This document shows positions 16,016 to 23,379 of a DNA stretch of 38,444 nucleotides, piece after piece. The notes beneath the pieces are model-generated. The model saw only the letters and a list, made by a program, of their open reading frames with translations. It did no database searches and was not told the origin of the DNA. A program made the position numbers and the translations under genes. Numbering within the stretch: the stretch's first letter is position 1; each line of letters starts with the position of its first letter. Origin of the DNA: Clostridia bacterium (GTDB taxonomy: Bacteria > Bacillota > Clostridia > UMGS1883); contig JAFYPR010000011.1 of the NCBI GenBank assembly GCA_017547445.1, forward strand, positions 1-38,444, read 5' to 3'.

Positions 16016-16504
16016 ATGTACGAAAGCTTCTTGAAATGGAAGGGTAAAAAAATTTACGGTAAGGACACGAATAAGTACTATGGAAGGCTTTCGGATATAC
16101 TCGTCAATAAAGATACAAGTATGATAATAGGTATCATTTCAAAAAACGATTCGCTTATATACAAGCATCGGCTGTTTTTAATTAAGGATGTCATAAAATG
16201 GGACGAGGTATGTATATATGTGAAGGGTTACGGCGAGAAGTTCGTCAAAGTAGTACCTTTATTTGAGAATTTCAAAAGCTGTGAAAATGATATATATGGA
16301 AAGAGCGCTGTATATTCTGACGGCACAAGAGCAGGTCGGGTGAGGAATATCGGTTTTAACTTTGAGGCGGGAGAATTGGCTGCCTTTGAGGTTGGCTCTT
16401 CATTAGTTCAGGATCTTTTGTCGGGACGGTTGATATGCCCGGCCCAAAATACTGTTAATTATCTGCAGGATTGCATTGTTCTTGAAAAAGCAGATAAATT
16501 TTAA
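16016..16504 (+). CDS. PRC-barrel domain protein (YrrD-like)
   Basis: This 162-residue soluble protein has two PRC-barrel-like halves. The first (about 5-80) includes WKGKKIYGKDTNKYYGRLSDILVNK and the second (about 92-158) includes GKSAVYSDGTRAGRVRNIGFNFEAGELAAFEV. PRC barrels are small beta-barrels found in photosynthetic reaction centres and RimM. The function of this subgroup is not established. In Bacillus, yrrD lies in the same general region as the AI-2E permease yrrI and alaS, and that order is also seen here. A GGGGG site lies 7 bases before the ATG. No convincing promoter was found in the 65 bases after the preceding terminator. Confidence 0.8.
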   Translation: MYESFLKWKGKKIYGKDTNKYYGRLSDILVNKDTSMIIGIISKNDSLIYKHRLFLIKDVIKWDEVCIYVKGYGEKFVKVVPLFENFKSCENDIYGKSAVYSDGTRAGRVRNIGFNFEAGELAAFEVGSSLVQDLLSGRLICPAQNTVNYLQDCIVLEKADKF

Positions 16505-16515
16505 GAGGTGTTGAT

Positions 16516-16686
16516 ATGATTTTATCAAAGGGTTTTGTAACAGGCCTTCTGACGGGTGCTGTTGCAGGCGGAATTATGGGTATGTGCATTGACCCTTTGA
16601 AGGATAAGGATTCCCGGAGATTAAGAAAAAGTGCGGGGAAAATTATCCATTCCATGGAAAACATGGCAGAAAATATGCACTCTTAA
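16516..16686 (+). CDS. Small glycine-rich protein, YtxH-like
   Basis: This 56-residue open reading frame has a good ribosome binding site (AAGAGGTG, 16503-16510, 5 bases from the ATG) and starts 11 bases after the PRC-barrel gene. Residues 6-23 form one hydrophobic, glycine-spaced segment (GFVTGLLTGAVAGGIMGM) like the glycine zipper of YtxH proteins. A basic patch (DSRRLRKSAGK) and a Met-rich amphipathic tail follow. It probably encodes a single-pass membrane-associated protein of unknown function. A short hairpin terminator begins at its stop codon. Confidence 0.75.
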   Translation: MILSKGFVTGLLTGAVAGGIMGMCIDPLKDKDSRRLRKSAGKIIHSMENMAENMHS

Positions 16687-16705
16687 GGGGCAAATGCCCC
16701 TTTTT
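16685..16705 (+). terminator. Short hairpin terminator after the YtxH-like gene
   Basis: GGGGC/GCCCC (16687-16691/16696-16700) with an AAAT loop, flanked by pairing AA/TT, is followed by a run of T. The short stem and the close downstream gene suggest partial termination, which would lower AI-2E permease transcription instead of blocking it. Confidence 0.65.
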
Positions 16706-16723
16706 ACATAGGAGAGTGAAAAA

Positions 16724-17674
16724 ATGCGCGACAAAATGCTGTTTATATCATCTTTAATATTTGCATTTTTATATTTGTTATTTATTGCGGCGGTATTTTC
16801 GCCTTTAAGAGAAGTGTGTGCGCCATTTATTACGGCGCTTATTTTAGTATATCTGTTTTTGCCGTTGGTTAAGCTTTTGGAAAAACTGGGTATAAAGAGC
16901 ATTATAGCTACAGCTATTGTATACGTCATTATGGTTAGCACAGGTGTTTTTGTCCTTTTGTATGCCGTGCCTAAAATATATTCTGCAGTACTTGAAATAG
17001 GAGATGTTCTGAAAAGCTATGAGCTTTTTTCGGTGGAAAGAGTTCTTAACGGAGGATTTTTACAGAAGGGAATAGGCGGAGTATACACAACGGTGATTTC
17101 TGCAACGAAGGGGGCTTTCAATGTCTTTGTGGGGTTTGTGGCGGCATTTTATATCCTTTCGGACATTAAATCTGTAAAAAAGGCTCTGGCTGAATTCGTG
17201 CCTGTCAGGCTTATCCCGTCCTTCAGGGTGCTGATTGATGATGTAAAGCTTTGTCTTGACTCGTTTTTCAAGGGACAAGTGTTGATTGCATCAATACTTT
17301 TTGTAATTGATGCGGTATTTTTATATGTGATGAAAATACCCTACGCCATTGGTTTGGCATTTATTGCGGCAATTCTTGATATAATACCCTATGCAGGGGC
17401 ATTTATTGCCATGGGGATAATTATACTTGTTACCCTTATAAGTGCGCCGGGGAAGATTATTGTTATTATTGCAGGACTTCTTATTATACAGCAGATTGAA
17501 AATCATATTATAACCCCGAAAATCTCTTCAAGCACTCTTTCATTGCATCCTGCAGTTACGGTGCTTGCCCTTTATGTGGGGGCATACGGAGGCTTCTGGG
17601 GGATTTTGCTTGCCGTACCGCTTGCCTGTATATTCAAAAAAATTTTTTTCAGGTTTATTCAGTCAATAATATGA
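16724..17674 (+). CDS. AI-2E family transporter (YrrI-like permease)
   Basis: This 316-residue polytopic membrane protein belongs to the AI-2E/UPF0118 exporter family. About seven or eight hydrophobic segments are visible, with the family's conserved late region PYAIGLAFIAAILDIIPYAGAFIAMGI and the terminal HPAVTVLALYVGAYGGFWGILLAVPLA. Substrates differ within the family (autoinducer-2, Na+/H+ exchange), so none is assigned. A GGAGAG site lies 7 bases before the ATG. Its position two genes upstream of alaS matches yrrI in Bacillus. Confidence 0.92.
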   Translation: MRDKMLFISSLIFAFLYLLFIAAVFSPLREVCAPFITALILVYLFLPLVKLLEKLGIKSIIATAIVYVIMVSTGVFVLLYAVPKIYSAVLEIGDVLKSYELFSVERVLNGGFLQKGIGGVYTTVISATKGAFNVFVGFVAAFYILSDIKSVKKALAEFVPVRLIPSFRVLIDDVKLCLDSFFKGQVLIASILFVIDAVFLYVMKIPYAIGLAFIAAILDIIPYAGAFIAMGIIILVTLISAPGKIIVIIAGLLIIQQIENHIITPKISSSTLSLHPAVTVLALYVGAYGGFWGILLAVPLACIFKKIFFRFIQSII

Positions 17675-17684
17675 TAAAAAGTTC

Positions 17685-17713
17685 TTGATTAGTTTCCCGT
17701 TTGGGTGTATAAT
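17685..17713 (+). promoter_or_regulatory. Promoter of the TSCPD gene
   Basis: TTGATT (17685-17690) and TATAAT (17708-17713) have a 17-base spacer. They lie between the AI-2E permease stop and the GTG start of the TSCPD gene. Confidence 0.75.
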
Positions 17714-17755
17714 ATATGAAATTATGTCATATTATGCGCGGAAGGGGATGAAAAA

Positions 17756-18013
17756 GTGAGATACACTTACAAAACAAAGGGCACATGCGCATCGCAGATT
17801 TCTTTTGATATTGAAGGCGATAAGATTACAAACGTAAGCTTTCTGGGCGGATGTAACGGCAATCTTAAGGCGATATCAAGAGTTGTTGACGGAATGACAG
17901 TTGGTGAAATTGAAGAATATTTTTCAAATCTTACCTGCGGGTATAAGGACACAAGCTGTTCTGACCAGCTTGCAAAGGCGGTAAGATGTGCATATAACGA
18001 GCTGAACGCTTGA
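17756..18013 (+). CDS. TSCPD-domain protein (TIGR03905-type), putative metal-binding
   Basis: This 85-residue protein matches the stand-alone TSCPD family. That fold is also found at the C-terminus of some class II ribonucleotide reductases and is thought to bind metal through cysteines. Cys residues are C11 (GTCAS), C33 (GGCNGN), C61 (LTCGYKDTSC), C68 (TSCSDQLA) and C78. The TSCxDQLA signature is intact. The GTG start follows a GAAGGGGAT site; the nearby ATG at 17749 is out of frame and stops at once. The function is unknown. The promoter of alaS overlaps its stop codon. Confidence 0.88.
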   Translation: MRYTYKTKGTCASQISFDIEGDKITNVSFLGGCNGNLKAISRVVDGMTVGEIEEYFSNLTCGYKDTSCSDQLAKAVRCAYNELNA

Positions 18014-18039
18014 CAATTTATGCCGTAAATATGTATAAT
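18010..18039 (+). promoter_or_regulatory. Consensus promoter of alaS
   Basis: TTGACA (18010-18015) and TATAAT (18034-18039), both perfect consensus, have an 18-base spacer. The TGA in the -35 box is the stop codon of the TSCPD gene. The predicted leader is only about 20-25 bases, too short for a T-box, so alaS is probably expressed constitutively at a high level. Confidence 0.85.
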
Positions 18040-18068
18040 GGTTAAGATTATAAAGGAGTGAATTAATC

Positions 18069-20717
18069 GTGGAAAAACTTGGATTAAACGAAATCAGAGA
18101 GAGATACCTCAGCTTTTTTGAATCTAAGGGTCATCTCAGACTGCCGTCGTTCCCTCTTGTACCTCAGAACGATGACAGCTTATTACTTATAAATGCAGGT
18201 ATGGCTCCCTTGAAGCCTTACTTTGTCGGAAAGGAAATTCCCCCGAGAAATCGTGTTACAACCTGTCAGAAGTGTATCCGTACACCCGACATTGAGAGAG
18301 TTGGTAAGACTGCAAGACATGGTACATTCTTTGAAATGCTCGGCAACTTCTCTTTTGGCGACTACTTTAAGCATGAGGCAACAGCCTGGGCATGGGAATT
18401 TATCACAGAGGATTTAAAGCTTCCCAAGGACAAGCTCTGGGTAACTGTTTACGAGGATGACGATGAAGCTATTGATATCTGGGTAAACGAAGTTGGTGTT
18501 GAAAGAGAACGCATCAAGAGAATGGGTAAGGAAGACAACTTCTGGGAAATCGGTACAGGTCCCTGCGGTCCCTGTAGTGAAATCTACTTTGACCGTGGCG
18601 AAAAGGCAGGCTGCGGCAGACCTGATTGTGCTGTAGGCTGTGACTGTGACAGATTTGTTGAATTCTGGAACCTTGTATTTACACAGTTTGATAAGGACGA
18701 GGACGGTAACTACAATCGTCTGGCAAAGCCCAACATTGATACAGGTATGGGTCTTGAGAGAATTGCCGCAATCATGCAGGGCGTGCAGAACCTTTTTGAG
18801 GTTGATACTGTAAGAAATATTATGCTTGAAATCAGCAAGCTTGCAGGCGTTAACTATGGCGAAAACGAAAAGAGTGACGTTTCTTTACGTGTTATCACTG
18901 ACCATATCAGAAGTACAACATTCCTCGTTTGCGATGGCGTTGGTCCATCAAACGAAGGTAGAGGCTACGTGCTTCGCCGTCTTTTGAGACGTGCTGCAAG
19001 ACATGGCAGGCTCCTTGGTATAAAGGGTAACTTCCTTTACAATATCGCAGATACTGTTATTAACGAATCAAAGGATGCTTATCCTCAGCTTGAAGCAAAG
19101 AGAGACTATATCAAGAAGGTTATTCAGATTGAAGAAGCGAGATTTTCCGAAACTATCGACTCGGGTCTTTCAATCCTTGAAGAATATATTGCAGCCCTTG
19201 AAGAAAAGGGCGAAAAGCTTCTTGCAGGCAGCGATGCATTCCGTTTGTATGATACATACGGGTTCCCCATTGATCTCACGGCAGAAATCCTTACGGAAAA
19301 GGGTCTTGATGTTGACATGGATGCATTTGCAGCATGTATGAACGAACAGAAGAACCGTTCCCGTGAAAACAGAAACGTGGGCGAAGAGGCTGCATGGAGC
19401 GAAGACGTTTATATGCAGATTGGCAAGGAAGTATCCAGTGAATTTGTGGGATATGAAAACGAAAGTGCAGAGGGTAAGGTTATTGCAATCGTTAAGGATA
19501 ATGCCATTGCCCAAAGTCTTGCAGACGGAGAGAATGGTGTTGTAATCTTAGATAAGACAGCAATCTACGGCGAAAGTGGCGGTCAGAAGGGTGATACAGG
19601 CTTTATTACAGCTGACGGTGTAAAATTGGTTGTAAATGATGCAAAGAAGCTTGGCGACGGTAAAATCCTTCACTTTGTATATGTTGAAGAAGGCAGTATT
19701 AACGTAGGTGATACTGTTACAAGCACATATGACAAGGAAAGAAGAATGAATACTGCAAGAAACCATTCTGCTACACACCTTCTCCAGAAGGCATTGCAGG
19801 AGGTTGTTGGAAGTCATATTGAACAGGCGGGCAGCTTTGTTGACGATAAGAGACTTCGTTTTGACTTTACTCATTTTGAAGCTATCAGTTCTGAAGACCT
19901 TAAGAAGGTTGAAGCAAAGGTGAATGAAGCAATTATGGCTTCATACGACATTGACGTTAAGGTTATGCCCATAGATGAAGCTAAGAAGATGGGTGCTATG
20001 GCTCTCTTTGGCGAAAAGTACGGTGAAACAGTACGTGTTGTAAACATGGGCGGTTACTCTATTGAATTCTGTGGCGGTACTCACCTTAAGAATACTGCAC
20101 AGGCAGGTCTTTTCAAGCTTCTTAGCGAAGGCGGCGTTGCTGCAGGCGTAAGAAGAATTGAAGCTACAACAGGCAGAGGTGTACTTGAATACATTGCGGA
20201 AAAGGATGCAATTATTGCAGAAACTGCAGAAGTGCTCAAGACAAATCCTGCTGAAATTGTAAACAAGGCTGAAAGCATAACAGGCGAATTGAAGGCTATC
20301 CAGAAGAGCCTTGAGGAAGTTAAGGCGAAGATGGCATCGGCGGCTGCAAATGACCTTCTTACTTCCATCAAGCACGTAGGTGAGGTTGATGTGCTTACCG
20401 CTCAGCTTTCGGGTGTAAGTGCTGATGAGCTTAAGATGCTTACAGACAAGATGAAGGAAAAGTGTGAGTGCGGTGTTGCTGTGCTTGCTTCTGTAGATGC
20501 AGATAAGATTACTTTTGTTGCGGCAGCTACAAAGAAGGCGGTTTCAATGGGCGTTCACGCAGGTAATATTATTAAGGAAATCACAAAGGTTACTGACGGT
20601 CGAGGTGGCGGTAAGCCCGACATGGCACAGGGTGGCGGTAAGCTTGTTAATAAGGTTGACGACGCTCTTGCAATGGTTGACGATTTAGTAATTGCACAGT
20701 GTGGAGGTAACAAGTAA
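18069..20717 (+). CDS. alaS: Alanyl-tRNA synthetase
   Basis: This class II synthetase charges tRNA-Ala and edits Ser/Gly mischarging. The protein has 882 residues. The aminoacylation core (about 5-450) has motif 2 in RHGTFFEMLGNFSFG (83-97) and motif 3 in DTGMGLER (224-231). The editing domain has zinc ligands H566, H570 (HSATH) and C668, H672 (CGGTH). The C-terminal DHHA1 domain ends with RGGGKPDMAQGGG. The GTG start has AAGGAGTG 8 bases upstream. The codon choice looks like that of a well-expressed gene. The stop codon shares its last base with the start of the HIT gene. Confidence 0.98.
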   Translation: MEKLGLNEIRERYLSFFESKGHLRLPSFPLVPQNDDSLLLINAGMAPLKPYFVGKEIPPRNRVTTCQKCIRTPDIERVGKTARHGTFFEMLGNFSFGDYFKHEATAWAWEFITEDLKLPKDKLWVTVYEDDDEAIDIWVNEVGVERERIKRMGKEDNFWEIGTGPCGPCSEIYFDRGEKAGCGRPDCAVGCDCDRFVEFWNLVFTQFDKDEDGNYNRLAKPNIDTGMGLERIAAIMQGVQNLFEVDTVRNIMLEISKLAGVNYGENEKSDVSLRVITDHIRSTTFLVCDGVGPSNEGRGYVLRRLLRRAARHGRLLGIKGNFLYNIADTVINESKDAYPQLEAKRDYIKKVIQIEEARFSETIDSGLSILEEYIAALEEKGEKLLAGSDAFRLYDTYGFPIDLTAEILTEKGLDVDMDAFAACMNEQKNRSRENRNVGEEAAWSEDVYMQIGKEVSSEFVGYENESAEGKVIAIVKDNAIAQSLADGENGVVILDKTAIYGESGGQKGDTGFITADGVKLVVNDAKKLGDGKILHFVYVEEGSINVGDTVTSTYDKERRMNTARNHSATHLLQKALQEVVGSHIEQAGSFVDDKRLRFDFTHFEAISSEDLKKVEAKVNEAIMASYDIDVKVMPIDEAKKMGAMALFGEKYGETVRVVNMGGYSIEFCGGTHLKNTAQAGLFKLLSEGGVAAGVRRIEATTGRGVLEYIAEKDAIIAETAEVLKTNPAEIVNKAESITGELKAIQKSLEEVKAKMASAAANDLLTSIKHVGEVDVLTAQLSGVSADELKMLTDKMKEKCECGVAVLASVDADKITFVAAATKKAVSMGVHAGNIIKEITKVTDGRGGGKPDMAQGGGKLVNKVDDALAMVDDLVIAQCGGNK

Positions 20718-21058
20718 TGGATTGCCTTTTCTGTAAAATTATTGCGGGCGAAATTCCTTCCTCTAAGGTGTATGAGGACGAGTATGTTTATGCTTTTAAT
20801 GACATTTCTCCCGAGGCACCCGTTCACGTTCTGATTGTTCCTAAGGCACATATTGCTTCTGCAAATGATTTGACAGATGAAAATGCAGAGGTTGTTTCCG
20901 GAATTTTTCTTGCGGCAAAAAAGATTGCCGAGGAAAAGAATATCGCAGAAGGCGGATACAGAATCGTTAACAACTGCGGTGATGATGGCGGTCAGACAGT
21001 TAAGCATCTGCACTTCCACCTCTTAGGTGGTCGCTCTCTTAATTGGCCTCCCGGTTGA
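20717..21058 (+). CDS. HIT-family nucleotide-binding protein (HINT-like)
   Basis: This 113-residue cytosolic protein has the histidine triad H97-L-H99-F-H101-LLGG near the end and the N-terminal CLFCKIIAGEIPSSKVYEDE typical of the HINT branch. Members hydrolyse purine nucleoside phosphoramidates, including adenylylated side products of aminoacyl-tRNA synthetases. The one-base overlap with alaS (TAATG) therefore makes functional sense, though a direct link is inference. The length is typical. Confidence 0.95.
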   Translation: MDCLFCKIIAGEIPSSKVYEDEYVYAFNDISPEAPVHVLIVPKAHIASANDLTDENAEVVSGIFLAAKKIAEEKNIAEGGYRIVNNCGDDGGQTVKHLHFHLLGGRSLNWPPG

Positions 21059-21093
21059 TTTAAAAAAAGTTTCAATTTATTGCAAATTTACTC

Positions 21094-21122
21094 TTGACAT
21101 ATTGACATGTTGAAAGTATAAT
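21094..21122 (+). promoter_or_regulatory. Perfect consensus promoter of rpsU
   Basis: TTGACA (21094-21099) and TATAAT (21117-21122) have a 17-base spacer, the ideal sigma-A arrangement. A second TTGACA lies inside the spacer (21102-21107) but is too near the -10 box to serve it. The leader runs about 58 bases to the rpsU start and ends in GGGGAGGT. I see no convincing stable structure in it. Confidence 0.9.
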
Positions 21123-21186
21123 TTATTTGTCACTATATGCGGTTCTAACTCGTTCATACGGTAGAGTCGTGAGGGGAGGTACGAGA

Positions 21187-21363
21187 ATGTCTGAAATAAG
21201 AGTTAAGGATAATGAATCTTTAGATAGCGCTCTTAGGAGATTTAAGCGCTCCTGTGCGAAAGCCGGTGTTTTGTCCGAGGTTAGAAAGAGAGAACACTAT
21301 GAAAAGCCCAGCGTAAAGCGCAAGAAGAAGTCCGAAGCAGCAAGAAAAAGAAAGTTTAAGTAA
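21187..21363 (+). CDS. rpsU: 30S ribosomal protein S21
   Basis: This 58-residue, very basic small-subunit protein acts in translation initiation. The start at ATG 21187 is set by GGAGGT 6 bases upstream and by the family N-terminus [19 protein letters not shown]. The tail [15 protein letters not shown] is typical. The gene stands alone between its own strong promoter and a hairpin terminator. Confidence 0.98.
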   Translation: MSEIRVKDNESLDSALRRFKRSCAKAGVLSEVRKREHYEKPSVKRKKKSEAARKRKFK

Positions 21364-21389
21364 TTAGATTTATTTTCCCTGCAAATGAC

Positions 21390-21426
21390 GAGCCATATTC
21401 CGAAAGGGATATGGCTCAATTTATTG
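21390..21426 (+). terminator. Rho-independent terminator of rpsU
   Basis: The 9-bp stem GAGCCATAT/ATATGGCTC (21390-21398/21409-21417) extends inward to 12 pairs, with one T-G pair, and is capped by a GAAA tetraloop. A T-rich tract follows. The compact tetraloop supports a real RNA hairpin. Confidence 0.85.
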
Positions 21427-21442
21427 TATAGGATTAGTCATT

Positions 21443-21925
21443 ATGTGTGATTTTAAAATAAGAACAATGAAAATGTCGGAATTTAATACTGTTGCAAGGC
21501 TTATTTATGACAGTGTGCACACCCTTTGTGTAAATGAGTATACCCCCGAACAGCTTGATGCATGGGTGCCGAAGGATTTGTATATGCCTTCCTTCCGCCG
21601 TTCGCTCTTTCGCACTTACGCCATTGTGGCGGTGGAGGGGAAAGAGATTATCGGCTTTATGTCAACTGAAAGAGACGGTTATGTAAACAGGCTTTATACC
21701 CATCCTTCCCGGGTAAACAAGGGGGTTGCTACCGCTCTTCTGGAAAATACGGAAAGCTGGGCAAAAGCGCATGGCGTGAGAAGTCTTGTGCTTGAATCAA
21801 GCAAGAGTGCTGAGGGTTTTTACCGTAAAAACGGGTTCGAGAAAATCGGGGAAATACGCAGTCTTAAAAACGATATTGAGTTTATCAGTGCAAAAATGAA
21901 AAAGGAGCTGAGAAATTGTGGTTAA
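21443..21925 (+). CDS. GNAT-family N-acetyltransferase
   Basis: This 160-residue acetyl-CoA-dependent acetyltransferase has an unknown substrate. The GNAT core is visible: beta-4 [28 protein letters not shown] (80-107, with the acetyl-CoA pyrophosphate loop around NKGVA) and the later [12 protein letters not shown] segment. The N-terminal part resembles YafP-like members. The ung gene starts within its last codons (8-nt overlap), so the two are translationally coupled. This may be chance or a DNA-damage or metabolic grouping. Confidence 0.88.
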   Translation: MCDFKIRTMKMSEFNTVARLIYDSVHTLCVNEYTPEQLDAWVPKDLYMPSFRRSLFRTYAIVAVEGKEIIGFMSTERDGYVNRLYTHPSRVNKGVATALLENTESWAKAHGVRSLVLESSKSAEGFYRKNGFEKIGEIRSLKNDIEFISAKMKKELRNCG

Positions 21926-22592
21926 GCTGGGAAATGATTGGGATAATATTATTGGAGAGGAATTTGAAAAGGAATATTATCTTAAACTGAGAGCTTTTTT
22001 GAAAGGTGAATATGCAAACTATACTGTTTATCCCGATATGTATGAGCTGTTTTCGGCACTGAAGGTAACAGGGTACGCTGACACCAAGGTTGTAATATTA
22101 GGTCAGGACCCTTATCATGAACCCAATCAGGCGCATGGTATGTGCTTTTCCGTAAAGCCGGGAGTACAGACGCCTCCGTCGCTTTTGAATATGTATAAGG
22201 AAATCCGCGACGAATTTGGGTTTGAAATTCCCAATAACGGATATCTTATGCCCTGGGCAGAACAGGGTGTGCTTCTTTTAAATGCGGTTTTAACTGTAAG
22301 AGAGGGGCAGGCGGGAAGCCATGCAAACAAGGGATGGGAAATCTTTACCGACAGTGTCATAAAGGCACTTAATAAAAGGGAAGACCCTGTGGTATTTTTG
22401 CTTTGGGGTAATTATGCAAGAAAAAAATCAGAATTCATTGATAAAAGCCGTCATTTTGTCCTTGAGGCGGCACATCCGAGTCCTCTTTCGGCTTCACGTG
22501 GCTTTATGGGGTGCGGGCATTTCAAAATGGCGAATGAAATTCTTGTAAAACTTGTAAAAACTCCTATTGACTGGAGAATACAAAATATATAA
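21918..22592 (+). CDS. ung: Uracil-DNA glycosylase, family 1
   Basis: This enzyme removes uracil from DNA to start base excision repair. The 224-residue protein has the water-activating motif GQDPYH (62-67, catalytic D64), the [21 protein letters not shown] segment (120-140), LLWGNYA (161-167) and the DNA-intercalation loop HPSPLSA (186-192, catalytic H186). The GTG start lies 10 bases after AAAGGAG inside the GNAT gene. Confidence 0.97.
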   Translation: MVKLGNDWDNIIGEEFEKEYYLKLRAFLKGEYANYTVYPDMYELFSALKVTGYADTKVVILGQDPYHEPNQAHGMCFSVKPGVQTPPSLLNMYKEIRDEFGFEIPNNGYLMPWAEQGVLLLNAVLTVREGQAGSHANKGWEIFTDSVIKALNKREDPVVFLLWGNYARKKSEFIDKSRHFVLEAAHPSPLSASRGFMGCGHFKMANEILVKLVKTPIDWRIQNI

Positions 22593-22605
22593 ATTTCCAA
22601 ATACT

Positions 22606-22637
22606 ACTTGATTTATTTGGACAAGTTGTGATAAAAT
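22606..22637 (+). promoter_or_regulatory. Promoter overlapped by an IscR-like dyad, Fe-S scaffold/GGGtGRT operon
   Basis: TTGATT (22608-22613) and TAAAAT (22632-22637) with an 18-base spacer form a reasonable promoter. The -35 box sits in an imperfect dyad, ACTTG-N11-CAAGT (22606-22626), which recalls the ACTTGAC/GTCAAGT halves of Rrf2/IscR-type sites. A second inverted repeat, CCAAATA/TATTTGG (22597-22603/22614-22620), overlaps it. Control by an iron-sulfur-responsive Rrf2 regulator is inferred, not shown. Confidence 0.55.
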
Positions 22638-22669
22638 ACCTGTATGAATTCTTGAAAGGAGAAGAGACT

Positions 22670-23362
22670 ATGAATTATTCACATGAAGTTGAGAATATGT
22701 GTGTGGTTAACAAGGGCGTAGGCCACGGTCCCGCACCTATTCCTCAGGAAGGCAAATGGACAGAGTCCAAGCAGATTACAGATATCTACGGTCTTACACA
22801 CGGTGTGGGCTGGTGTGCTCCCCAGCAGGGTGCATGTAAGCTTACTCTTAATGTTAAGGGCGGTATCATCGAGGAGGCCCTCGTTGAAACACTCGGTTGT
22901 TCCGGTATGACTCACTCTGCAGCTATGGCAGCAGAAGTTCTTCCCGGCAAGACAATCCTTGAAGCTCTTAACACAGACCTTGTTTGCGATGCTATCAACA
23001 CAGCAATGCGCGAACTTTTCCTCCAGATTGTTTACGGCAGAACTCAGACAGCTTTCTCCGAAGATGGTCTTCCCATCGGTGCAGGTCTTGAAGACCTCGG
23101 TAAGGGTCTCAGAAGCCAGGTTGGTACACTTTACTCCACAAAGGCTAAGGGCCCCAGATACCTTGAACTCGCTGAAGGTTATATCACAAGAATCGGTCTT
23201 GACGAAGAAGGTCTTACTTGTGGTTATGAATTCGTTCACCTTGGAAAGATGATGGAAAATATCCGTAAGGGTATGGATGCTAACGAAGCTCTCGCAAAGG
23301 CTAAGGGTAGCTACGGCAGATTCGATGAAGCTGCTAAGTACATCGATCCCCGTGTAGAATAA
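22670..23362 (+). CDS. NifU-like iron-sulfur cluster assembly scaffold protein
   Basis: ATG 22670 (230 aa) has AAGGAG 8 bases upstream. The central part resembles the NifU/IscU N-terminal scaffold, with LGCSGMTHSAAMAAEVLPGKTILEA (75-99) corresponding to the first ligand-Cys region and C106 to a second. Other cysteines are C11, C49 and C56 (GWCAPQQGAC) and C184. It is longer than classical IscU/SufU and has its own C-terminal extension. It is followed 17 bases later by the GGGtGRT gene, a pairing I know from anaerobic genomes, which suggests joint work. Whether it builds clusters for general use or for its partner is unknown. Confidence 0.8.
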   Translation: MNYSHEVENMCVVNKGVGHGPAPIPQEGKWTESKQITDIYGLTHGVGWCAPQQGACKLTLNVKGGIIEEALVETLGCSGMTHSAAMAAEVLPGKTILEALNTDLVCDAINTAMRELFLQIVYGRTQTAFSEDGLPIGAGLEDLGKGLRSQVGTLYSTKAKGPRYLELAEGYITRIGLDEEGLTCGYEFVHLGKMMENIRKGMDANEALAKAKGSYGRFDEAAKYIDPRVE

Positions 23363-23379
23363 GAAAGGAGGAAATTAAA

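Noticed and set aside
18040-18068. T-box leader before alaS
   Set aside because: The leader from the consensus promoter is under 30 bases, with no room for a specifier stem or antiterminator.
22679-23239. 186-codon minus-strand frame opposite the NifU-like gene
   Set aside because: Same type of antisense artefact. The composition is unnatural and the plus-strand gene is clear.
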